A stretch of 35,919 bases of DNA from Chara braunii (lineage: Eukaryota > Streptophyta > Charophyceae > Charales > Characeae): contig BFEA01000199.1 in NCBI GenBank assembly GCA_003427395.1, positions 1,606,524 to 1,642,442 on the forward strand, read 5' to 3'. The notes below the pieces were generated by a model, which did not search any database, was not told where the DNA came from, and saw only the letters and a list, made by a program, of their open reading frames with translations. A program made the position numbers and the translations under genes. Of this stretch, positions 27,810 to 35,919 are shown piece after piece; positions within the stretch are counted from its first letter, which is position 1; each line of letters opens with the position of its first letter.

Positions 27810-28513
27810 ACCAATCAACGTAGACATTGTTCTCTCGGACGCGATGGACGTTCCTCTCCATATGTCATCGGTGGGGTTGCGCCTTAGGCGGTGTGTTATT
27901 CTTCCCCTCCTTCCTGGCTGTTTCACTTTCTTCTTCTCGCCTCTTTCCTCCCCTTTTGTCTGCTTTTATTCCGCAGATTGATCTCCTCGTCATGCCCATA
28001 GCTTGAGATCATTGCCTTTTTCTTCTGCCTTTTCAGTTGTCTTTCGAGCCGGTGGTGTTGTACCTGCTTCTCCCATTTTCGCTTGGTCGTGGTGCCGATT
28101 TCCTCTTCTGTCGTCGATCTGCTCGTCGGCCTCTTTCCTTCACGTCTTGTGCCTCCTCCTTCTCCCACCCCGTCTCCGATCGACCATTTCCTATTTACCA
28201 CCACTATCGGCCCTGGGTACGTGCTTTTCTTTACAGCCTCAGCCTATCACATTTCTCTGTTCTCTCTTTCTCTATTCTGCTCTTGCAGTCTCGTTTGATC
28301 GCCATCCTAGTCTCTATGTTCGCTCAGATTCTGCATCCTGGTTGAACCCCTTCTCTGTCGGAACTCCCTGCGGTATTTTCTCGCCCTCTTGTTCTGCCGA
28401 TACCTATCCCCTACCTACGTATCGTGCCTGTCTTGCGGTCAGTCAGTCGTTTCTTGCCTCTTTTGGTCCCCGCAAGCTTGTGTCCGTCAGTTAGGCCGAT
28501 CGAAAACGCTATT
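27810..28513. other. Pyrimidine-rich H2A downstream region
   Basis: The + strand is C/T rich. No coding segment is recognisable; open frames here are serine/leucine-rich composition artefacts. Confidence 0.5.
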
Positions 28514-28722
28514 TGCGATCGACAAGAACCTCCATCTGTGCGTTTCCTGCTGCTCTGTTTCCTTGCGTTCCACAGTACTTCACCTTCTCTGTTTCTCTGA
28601 GGCTTCTTTCCTTCTGCTTGCGATCGAGAAGAACCTCCATCTGTGCGTTTCCTGCTGATCTGTTTCCTTGTTCAACAGTACTTCACCTTCTCTGTTTCTC
28701 TGAAGTTTCTTTCCGTCTGCTT
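28514..28722 (+). repeat. 105-bp tandem repeat, two copies
   Basis: The unit starts TGCGATCGACAAGAACC at 28514 and recurs at 28619 as TGCGATCGAGAAGAACC. The two copies differ by a few substitutions and a small indel near 28675. The unit is pyrimidine-rich and has no visible coding role. Confidence 0.9.
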
Positions 28723-29436
28723 GCTCCCTCTTCATGAGTAAGGTTGTGTCGCGGGTGTGTGTAGCCAGGGATACACCCCCAGGGGCCAGCACTCATCGCC
28801 AGAAGCTGAACACAGCCCTGTTTTCTCCCTCGTTTGCGGCAACAACGTTAGTTCGACTAGCCTCATCGTCACTGATCGTGAAAGAGGGGTTTGTCACCTT
28901 GAGGAAGGGATCTGCACTGACCTCCTCTTTTCAGATACGTGGGCATGTACACAATTGTTGTTTGTTCTTCTCTTGTTCATAGGAGCGGACGCGGGGCCAT
29001 GCTTCTGATGCCTGATTCTTGGTCTCATGATCGCGGGTTCGAGGAACAAAAAAAACTGACGAGGTAAGTCGCCCACCTTACAGGCCAGCCTATTGTATAC
29101 TTGTGTGGTGGTTGACTCTACAGGCCACCTTACAGTCCGGTTCTGTCTGTCACTTCTCTATTCCCGACCCAATTCTGGCACTACCAATCTTTTGTCTTGC
29201 CGACTTCCTCTTTTTCGTTCTCTCCCTCAGCGTGGTCCTCATCGTCCCTTCTTCGTATGCCTCCCACTCATCGTCCTTTTCTTCTTCCTCTAACTCATCT
29301 TCTTGTACCATAATTCAATGATGGGGTTCGTGTTATTCAGTAGGGTCTTGACCGTGTCGAAACTCAGTATAGGTGTCTGAGATAGCTCTAGTTTTTCGCT
29401 CTTCCCGGCGAGACGAGATCGGCCTACAGGAAACTG
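28723..29436. other. Non-coding spacer, nothing recognised
   Basis: C/T-rich sequence continues to about 29320. An isolated GCGGGTTCGAGG word near 29034 resembles a tRNA T-arm, but no cloverleaf can be built around it. Confidence 0.45.
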
Positions 29437-29692
29437 GAGGGTCCACGTGTTACTACGATAGTTACCAATAATTTTGTTTGTTTTTAAGAAAGTTAATAAG
29501 GGAGGCCCACGTTGGACTGGATGTGCAAGATTAGCAAGATCAGAGATCGCACTGGCTACGATCGCGACGCACTTCGATGAGGTCCGATCGACCTATAAGA
29601 AGCTGGTGGGTCCATGTGTTACTACGATAGTTACCAGGATTTTTTGTTTGTTTATAAGGGAGGTCCCCGTTGGACTGGATGTGCAAGATTAG

Positions 29693-29879
29693 TGGAAACA
29701 GTGGCCAACTGCCTTTCGTACACGCTTTGAAAGCACTCAATACACAGCCGCGCATACTCATCTCAGCCCCCGCGCACAATCCCTGACGGGTTTCGATTCG
29801 ATCGGTTGCGCTCCGATCATCTTCAGGGGGCTTTCCACATTCCCTGCCTTGCGGCCCACCGACAATCCTCCCATCCTTA
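29693..29879. mobile_element. 187-bp insertion with 9-bp target-site duplication
   Basis: CAAGATTAG flanks the segment on both sides (29684-29692 and 29880-29888). The preceding repeat unit (29522-29530) shows the uninterrupted empty site, with one CAAGATTAG running straight into CAAGATCAG, so the insertion is directly demonstrated. The insert has no terminal inverted repeats, no poly(A) end and no open frame of note. On the minus strand it contains a hammerhead-like fold. A 9-bp duplication is typical of Mutator-like elements but is also possible for retroposons. The class is unassigned. Confidence 0.85.
29781..29830 (-). ncRNA. Hammerhead-like fold, degenerate
   Basis: Read on the minus strand from 29830: CCCC, core box CTGAAGA, a strong stem GATCGG/CCGATC with a 7-nt loop, GAATC, core box GAAA, a tiny C-CC-G stem III, GTC, then AGGG. 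The core boxes and cleavage triplet match the hammerhead. However, five extra bases separate stem II from GAAA, and the first stem I pair is A-C. The arrangement equals that of the better motif at 25966-26014. It is probably a decayed relative and unlikely to be active as it stands. Confidence 0.4.
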
Positions 29880-30210
29880 CAAGATTAGCAAGATCAGATG
29901 AGCGCACTGGCTGTGATGGCGACGCAGTTCGATGAGGTCAGATCGACCTGTAAGAAGCCGGTGAGTCCATGTGTTGCTAGTTAGTCTTTTGGACTGACTA
30001 TGCTACGCTCGCCAAGCACTTTCACGAGTCCAGGTCAACCTATAAAAAGCTGGTGGGTCCATCAGCTGCTAGCTACCAAATTAGTCTTTTGGTGGACTGA
30101 ATATGCAAGATCGATTCAGGAAGATCGTATGACCATCGGGGAGCAAGAGGTTGTCGATCGGATCTGCGCGTCGTTAGCTGCTAGAAAAATAAAAGGGGTA
30201 ACTTCGGTAA

Positions 30211-30331
30211 TTGCACTATGGGGCAAGATACAGTTTGCAATTGCACTTCCGGCACCCTACCTGGTCAGAGAGCTGGGTTGTATACATTGCCCGGACTGCA
30301 ATTCTAAACTGTATCTTGGCCCATAGTGCAA
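30211..30331. mobile_element. 121-bp foldback
   Basis: Arms of 34 bp (30211-30244 and 30298-30331) match in inverse at about 31 positions, starting TTGCACTATGGG. The centre is 53 bp. It is MITE-like in size; no certain target duplication was seen. Confidence 0.65.
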
Positions 30332-30567
30332 ATTATAACTTGTTAAATAGTTTATGAACGGTGTATCCTCAACAGCGAAAGTGCTTCGACCGAAGTTGAG
30401 GGACGCGCTGTTGGATGGAGTGCCTAGGCGTTCTGTGCCTTTTAGGCGATAGCCGACGACTTATCAAACTAACCTTCTAGTGAATCAGCTGTTCCGTTTC
30501 TGCGAGCGAGGATACAGCCTTGCTCCTTTCCGCTTCTGTAGTCTAGCGCGCTGCAGGGTGAAGTACC
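30332..30567. other. Spacer, nothing recognised
   Basis: Unique-looking sequence without a coding or RNA gene. Confidence 0.4.
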
Positions 30568-30773
30568 GTCTTCCTCAGAACACAATGCACCCGGATTATG
30601 AAAGTATATTACCTTCTTCCCCCGAATACAACGTACGGTCATTATAGCTGTACTTGAGACATCTTTCAGTCTAGGTACAGCTATAATGAATGTACGTTGT
30701 ATTCGGGGAAGAACGTAGCTAAATTTCGGGTCCCATACAGTCTAAATGAGGGTATGTTGTGTTCGAGGGACGA
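30568..30773. repeat. Nested four-arm foldback
   Basis: The inner arms (30614-30653 and 30675-30713) pair over about 39 bp, with TTCTTCCCC, GAATACAACGTAC and ATTATAGCTGTAC against their complements. The outer arms (30568-30600 and 30742-30773) are weaker copies of the same motif and also pair with each other (GAACACAAnnnACCC core). All four arms therefore derive from one short sequence. Confidence 0.65.
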
Positions 30774-31649
30774 CTGTAGTTGCTATGCGCCGTGGCAATA
30801 TGTGAAGTATGATGGACTGTCAAGTTCTTAGCTAGAATAACGGACTGTTAACGCATGCGAGCATGGGAGTCTGGTTCTATTCTTGGCATCCTCTCAAGGT
30901 AAGGAAGGTGGTTGGCGTATTACTGTACGTATTTCAGCAATGAAAAAGAGAGCTAAAGAGGTACGGCGTATGTGTAGGCAGGTCTGTTCATGCGACGCTG
31001 GACCCGGTTTCTAGCAGGTGCTGCGCCCCTTCAATAGATCGGAGCATCCAGCGAGAAGCGTGCTAGAGGAGGGTGCTCTTACTACCTCCCCTAGCAGGCC
31101 GCTGGATTAAGTGAAAAAAAAAGAATGAGAGGGAAGAGAATGGTGATAATGTTCTTACTGCTGACCCTTTGTCGGCTGGTGTAAGCGAGTGTGAGTGCGT
31201 ACCTTTCTGCGGGTGGACATGATTGGAATCTGATGAGGGAAACTGTTCCATTTTCTGGCTTGCGTTCCTAATTTTGTGATTTTGTGCCCATAATTCCTTC
31301 ATGATGGTGGGGAAACCTTTTGCAGGTGCCATCGTGATCTCCTTCATGCTATATTCCAGTTTTCGTCGTGTTCCTCGGATACGTCCGCATTAGATACCAC
31401 GGTAGCGTCTCACTGCGGACATACTCATACTAGGGCTTTTACTAAGCTCTGAACGATATTGCAGTCAGATTCATTCAGGTCTGGTCGTAATTGTGGTCAG
31501 ATGCATTTAGGAAAGTGCCAGTGTGAGCATGCCCCTGAGTATGCTCGAGCACCTGCCTCCTGCCCGTCTTGAACCGAATGTATTGCAAAGAATGCAGTCA
31601 TTTTTTCTTCTTATCAGTCTTCTTAACCAGCGTGCCAATAGGGCACTAA
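30774..31649. other. No gene recognised
   Basis: Mixed sequence with short, unconvincing open frames on both strands. No domain, repeat or RNA was identified. Confidence 0.4.
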
Positions 31650-31830
31650 TTCTAAACCTGGGCATAACCCGAGTCCAAATGGTAGCCAAAACCTTAGCCT
31701 GAACCTAAAACCCCGAGTCTAAACCTGGGCAGAACCCAATGAGAGCCAAAACCCCAGTGTAAACCCTACCTAAAACCCCAAGTCTAAACCTGAGCCTATC
31801 CTAGGTTCGAGCCTAATCTAGAGTCTTAGA
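31650..31830 (+). repeat. Degenerate AACC-type short tandem repeat
   Basis: Words such as GTCTAAACCTGGGC, AGCCAAAACC and CTAAAACCCC recur irregularly. They loosely resemble plant telomeric CCCTAAA, but no exact tandem units are present. Confidence 0.5.
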
Positions 31831-31880
31831 CATTGCAGCCTACATTTGAACCTGCTATCAACTGGAGTCGATCACGATCA

Positions 31881-32102
31881 GAGGTCATCATAATTTTTGG
31901 GCAAAAAGCAATAACTCGACTTCCACCTTCCTATGGCCTGACAAGCCTTGCCCATCAGGGTGTGAGTACACACACATTAACTGGGGAATGGAGATCTGAG
32001 GTAATCATTATTTTTGGGCAAAAAGCAATAACTCGACTTCCACCTTCCTATGGCCTGACGAGCCTTGCCCATCAGGGTGTGAGTACACGCACATTAACTG
32101 CT
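31881..32102 (+). repeat. 117-bp tandem repeat, two copies, open in one frame
   Basis: The unit starts GAGGTCATCATAATTTTTGG at 31881 and GAGGTAATCATTATTTTTGG at 31998. The first 105 bp of each are shared, with four substitutions. The unit is 39 codons, so a 96-codon open frame (31833-32123) repeats EVIIIFGQKAITRLPPSYG and the following GLTSLAHQGVST in both copies. Three of the four differences are silent in this frame and one changes His to Arg. Coding is possible but unproven. Confidence 0.85.
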
Positions 32103-32282
32103 CGGCAAACACAGTTATTCTGAATGCCTCTCATAAAGTATTCTAGCTTCGATCTGGGCTGGTAACTTAGCTTAGATAACGAAAAGATGGAGTGGTGGAA
32201 AAAAAAGGAACAGGTCAACTTTTCCTATAGTGGTTGTAGAGAATTTTGAAGAAGTCACATCTTACCTGCTGTAATTAATTCA

Positions 32283-32358
32283 TGGGGAACTCCAATGCAA
32301 ATTGTGCTATTCGATATATATGGGGAACTACAATGCAAATTGTGCTATTCGATATATT
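32283..32358 (+). repeat. 38-bp tandem repeat, two copies
   Basis: TGGGGAACTCCAATGC and the following bases up to TCGATATATA (32283-32320) recur directly at 32321-32358 with two differences. Confidence 0.92.
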
Positions 32359-32819
32359 TAAAGATTACTTCACAATTTACGAGTATAACTTGGTCATTTC
32401 AGTCACAGCTTTTTTGGGGCATGCGTAGTGGGTGCTCACAAAAAGGACTGACTGTTCTCTTTGAATGGTCTATATTTCTGTGAAGGCATTTCTCTGCCAG
32501 TTCATGTGGAGTAAGACCTCCTTTAACGATTGCAGTATGTTGACAGAAATCTTCCTCCACAGCAGTGTGGTGCTCATGTTCCGTAACTTATTGTCAATAT
32601 CATGCAGTTCTGCTGTGACGAGGCAATTCTTAGAAGAAAAGAAAAAGGTGCCTTCTCGCTGCAATTGGCTATGGTGGGGACTGTTCCCGTGCCTTAGCGC
32701 AGCGACTGCAAAGATAGAGAGGCGGGAGGACTGAGAGATAGAGTGTGTGTGCGTCGCCAACTGTGGGTCCGTCCTCACGGAAGGCGAGGTTGCTGAGGAA
32801 CCCATTGGATCGACGTATA
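32359..32819. other. No gene recognised
   Basis: Non-repetitive sequence with short open frames only. Confidence 0.4.
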
Positions 32820-34067
32820 GTTAAGTACCGGGGGAGGAGGAGCGGGAGAGGCGAGGTGTGTAGGAGGTGGGGAGGGGGGGGTTAGGGTGAGATGGTGTTT
32901 GGTGGGAGTCAGGGTGGGGGTGCAAGTGTGTGGGGAGGTACAATAGTGTATGGTGGATGTTAAGTGTTGTGGGTTTAGTGAGTGCCATGGTGCGTGGGTG
33001 TGTATGGGGTTTCATTTTGTGGGTGAGGTGCTGCCGTGGAGACGTTGGTGCGGGTTTGCACGCGTAAGGGGAAGCTGAGTGTCGTTGTTGGTAAGGAGGT
33101 GGTGAGTGTTTTTTTCTGGAGGGCTTGGGTGGGGAGCCTGTTTTGTGTGAGAGAGGGTGCCTGTTGTGTATCAGGTTCTGACTAACCATGGCCGTGTGTT
33201 TGGGCGGGAGGCAAGTGGTGTGAAGAATGCGTTGTAGGTGCGGGGCTATGGCAGTCAGTGCTCCGTTTGGATGTCCATGTTGGGCGGGTGGACAAGTTCA
33301 GATTTTTCGAGGCTGGTGGCCCGTTGGACTGGCGAGGGATTGAAAGTTTTTTCCTTTTCTTTTCTTGTTGGAGGTCATTTGTGACGTTTGGGAAGTGGTG
33401 GTTTTTTGCTTTTTTGCAGGGAGGTTGGTCTGTCCTATGTGGGTCAGCATCCATCGTATGGTGGCGGTTGTGGTTGGTACATCTGGTCGTGGGTGGGGTT
33501 GTGGTTATTTTATAGTTGGGGGGGGATTGTGAGAAAATGTTTTTCTTCAGTACTTGTGTTGGAGGGGGGGCTGGGTGTGGTATGGGTGTGGTGTGGATGT
33601 GATGGCAGTTGGAGCTTGCCTTGGCTTTTGTGCAAGGTTTAGGGGGTCTGTTTACTTGTCCTGCGGGGTGTGCGGGTTCGGGGCTGGTGGGTGGGTGCTG
33701 GGTCTTTTTTGGAAAAAAAATGTGGCCTCTCTTTTTTTGTTTTTTTTGGGTTTTCTGTGGGGTTGGGGTTGGCGTTTGTATATATTTTCTGAGTGGAGGA
33801 ACAAAAAGGCATTGCCTTTTCTGGTGGTTTGTGGGGGCGTGTCTTGGGGATGGCGGGTGGGGCAGCATGCTCTTTTGTTGGCTTCGTTCCTTTGTTGTGT
33901 TTTTGGGTATGGGTTGGACTTGGTACTAATGAATGTGTGTGTAGTTGCATTTTTGTTGGATTATATGGGGAATTGTTGGCAAAGTGGTGGGTAAAAGGTT
34001 GTACATATTGGTGCGAGTGTGCTTGATTATGCGTGTGTACGTAGCTGTGTATGTGTAGCCTAAGTGA

Positions 34068-34068
<1 letters not shown>
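32820..34068. other. Strongly G+T-skewed segment
   Basis: For about 1.2 kb the + strand is dominated by G and T, in words such as GTGGGTGGGG, TTTGTGTTGG and TGGTGTGGTG, while A and C are scarce. The skew begins near 32825 and ends at the TG run. Pro/Thr/His/Lys-rich frames on the minus strand (for example 33182-33868) and Gly/Trp/Cys-rich ones on the plus strand are composition artefacts. No gene is seen. Confidence 0.6.

Positions 34069-34103
<35 letters not shown>
34069..34103 (+). repeat. (TG)n microsatellite
   Basis: About 17 uninterrupted TG units at the right edge of the G+T-rich segment. Confidence 0.95.
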
Positions 34104-34105
<2 letters not shown>

Positions 34106-35919
34106 AACCCGATGCGGCCGCACTTGTTTCAAACCAGATATATGTCAACACGGGATGTAAGCGACGTAGGTTTTCCTGACAAGAGGAAGGGAAGGCACCC
34201 GGAACACAGCAAAAATCAATCTGCAATGACTTGCTGTTTTTTGCCGCTGGTGACCTGTGGACCCGAGGCTGTAACATAGGTAGGTTAGATTCCTTATTTT
34301 GTTTGGCTGAGGCCTAACCAAGAGATCTGCCTGTAAGGGAAATTCGTGAGGGACATATCTGCAAATTCGGGAAAATCTAGGCCCCCACTAAGCAGAAATT
34401 TCCTACAGCTACTCTAACTGCGAATAGCAGGCCTGGGCTACCCCTAGGACAGACAGGCACTAAAGGCCTACACTGATAAACGGTCCTATAGCCTATAGCC
34501 GGTTAGGGAGAGGCCCTAGAGGCCAAAACTGAAATGGTACCCGGTCAGTCCTACCAGTCCGGTCTAGGTCGCGTCTAGGCTAGGGTAGAGTATGAATAAG
34601 TTAGGGGAAAACTATTTGGGGCTTTTGGCAGTTGGTACCGTGTACATCGCTGCTGTGCAACGCATGAACTGGAAGTGGTGACAGCTTCAGTGTTGGTAAG
34701 GACGGACATAGCCGGACCTTCGAAGTGTCGGCCATAGCTGGGACCGGCGCTGTACTCTGACAGCACGCGGGGCTGCTCAGAGGTTCAGGCTATCTGAAGT
34801 CTGCTGGAGGCAAGAGAAGTTGGTGCCCTGCCGGACCCTCCTCAGGAGTAGGGTTCAGGGTGTTTGGCGCTGCAGCCATAGCTGCAGCTTTCTTCCTCAG
34901 CGAGCATCTTCGTCGGGAGAGGTGGCACTGCTACAGACTTCCACCCGGGAAGTCCTCTGGCACTCCATCATCATCGGACACTGTGGCGCTGGTCTTCTTC
35001 TTCATCCTCTGAGAGTCGCTTGGCCTCAGAGGCCTGTTACAGGGTGTCGCTGCCCTCTGGAGGCAGTATCTGGGTGGCGCTTGATGTTTCAGGGACTCAG
35101 GGCTGGTTCTAGCGGTTATTCAGGGTTAGGGAGTGAAGTGCTGCTCAATTTTGAGCAGCGCACCATAGTTCTGGGGTCATCCTGACATTTCGAGACTCTG
35201 AGGTTAATAAACAGTGTTTATACTGTGTGTGGACTATCATTTCTTCATTTTGTCCTGGATGTGATCTACTCGGATTTCCTTTGTGACTGGTTGTGAGGAT
35301 TCTGTGGAGCGAATTGCACTTTCAGTGTTTTTTGTCATATCGCATGGTCAAGTCTTCTGCTGTGTTTATCTCTCCCTGTGCGGTGTGATACTCCTATCCT
35401 CTCCCCTTCCTTCTGTGTATGTATGGGCATACCTGGAAGTCTATGTGTGCGAGTGTTGGTCTTCTGACAACAAACAACCAGGTTCATAACACAATCAGCC
35501 TATATCAGAACACAGAAGAGGAACTAGTGACCAGAACTGGGGTGTATCTGGAACAAACTGCCTCGGTCTTACTCTTTGGCTATGTCAGGGAAATCAGGGC
35601 TGGGGCAGGGGAGAAACTAGCCGGAAGTCAGTAGCCAATATGTTTGGTAATTCCATATCTACACCGAGCACATGGCAGGGGTCTACTGCAATGAAAAATA
35701 GAATCCTGGTACCCTTAAATCACCAGGACGTGCTCTTATCGCCTCACCTAGTACCCCGAGTCTGTTTTGAAACGGTTTTCGCCTTTGCAGAGGCAGATGC
35801 CGATCCCAGGGTTCGATCCCCAGGCCTTACCTTACCCATGTACAGTGTCGAGTTGACCCCTGAGTGTTTGAACCCGTGACCTGTGTGTTCGCAAACAGTT
35901 GGTAGGCTGTTTTAGGTCC
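34104..35919. other. Right end, no gene recognised
   Basis: This stretch holds short open frames only. At 35207-35221 a 15-nt palindrome, ATAAACAGTGTTTAT, overlaps an AATAAA word (35206-35211); a polyadenylation region or LTR fragment is conceivable but unsupported. Two B-box-like words lie in opposite orientation near the end: GGGTTCGATCCCC at 35809-35821 (+) and the complement of GGTCACGGGTTCAAAC near 35866-35881. They hint at tRNA-derived SINE remains, but no A box or cloverleaf is visible. Confidence 0.35.

Larger units (their letters stand above)
29437..30110 (+). repeat. Tandem repeat array, four diverged units
   Basis: The shared word TCCATGTGTTACTACGATAG begins at 29442, 29611, 29966 (shortened) and 30058 (diverged). 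Units contain GATGTGCAAGATTAG, then AGATCGCACTGGC, then CGATGAGGTCNGATCGACCT. The spacing is 169 bp, then about 159 bp once the 187-bp insertion and its duplicated target are removed, then 92 bp. Confidence 0.8.

Noticed and set aside
28514-28722. CRISPR-like array
   Set aside because: Only two long adjacent units exist, without short repeats separated by unique spacers; the other tandem repeats in the window fail for the same reason.
29020-29060. Possible tRNA (GCGGGTTCGAGG T-arm-like word)
   Set aside because: No D-arm, anticodon arm or acceptor stem can be formed around it.
31230-31255. CTGATGAGGGAAAC resembling hammerhead core boxes
   Set aside because: There is no room for stem II between the two boxes.
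31650-31830. Interstitial telomere repeat
   Set aside because: Words only loosely resemble CCCTAAA and there are no exact consecutive units.
33182-33868. 228-codon Pro/Thr/His/Lys-rich frame
   Set aside because: The composition follows from the G+T-skewed DNA; there is no domain and competing open frames exist on the other strand.
35795-35885. tRNA genes or a SINE at the right end
   Set aside because: Only B-box-like words in opposite orientations are present; there is no A box, cloverleaf or poly(A) tail.

Overview
The window looks like repeat-rich nuclear DNA of a plant-lineage eukaryote. My best guess is a streptophyte green alga such as Chara. The evidence is a plant-like canonical H2A gene whose 3' flank carries an algal/animal-type histone stem-loop instead of the land-plant arrangement, decayed Ty3/gypsy and L1-like elements, degenerate nuclear rDNA pieces, and very long simple repeats. 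The species call is inference; no search was run. The only convincing intact host gene is histone H2A at 27314-27700.

Layout. 1-3617 (+): pol of a decayed Ty3/gypsy retrotransposon (reverse transcriptase, RNase H, integrase), followed by a 1507-bp LTR-like repeat at 3914-5420. A second copy of that repeat lies in the opposite orientation at 7464-8970, with a 224-bp foldback ending at its boundary. 8971-10300: C-rich low-complexity DNA and long (CT)n runs with an assembly gap. 10700-11710: purine/pyrimidine arrays with palindromic hinges, then a 192-bp foldback. 11938-14540 (-): gag and protease of a second, truncated gypsy element, whose 5' part is tandemly duplicated (14084-15535). 15705-17462: antisense, rearranged pieces of 25S and 18S rRNA genes around a G-rich minisatellite. 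A perfect Nextera mate-pair junction adapter (16335-16372) sits in this stretch and makes the local assembly suspect.

17520-22230 (-): two L1-like LINE pieces, one with ORF1 and ORF2 overlapping by 11 nt. 22280-23681 (-): a broken GIY-YIG protein, possibly the N-terminal half of a Penelope-like element with permuted domains. 23722-25306 (+): a CCHC-zinc-knuckle/coiled-coil retroelement ORF. 25966-26014 (-): a complete minimal type I hammerhead ribozyme motif. 27021-27809: the H2A gene with E2F-type, CCAAT and TATA elements upstream and the stem-loop downstream.

28500-32360: tandem repeats and foldbacks. Among them is a 187-bp insertion with a 9-bp target-site duplication that contains a second hammerhead-like fold. 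32820-34060 is strongly G+T rich on the + strand. 34104-35919 has no recognisable gene.

The window is mostly a graveyard of mobile elements. Many in-frame stops in different elements sit where tryptophan looks likely, which suggests C-to-T decay. The items most worth follow-up are the hammerhead motif, the 187-bp insertion, the GIY-YIG element and the histone stem-loop. The main caution is the embedded sequencing adapter.
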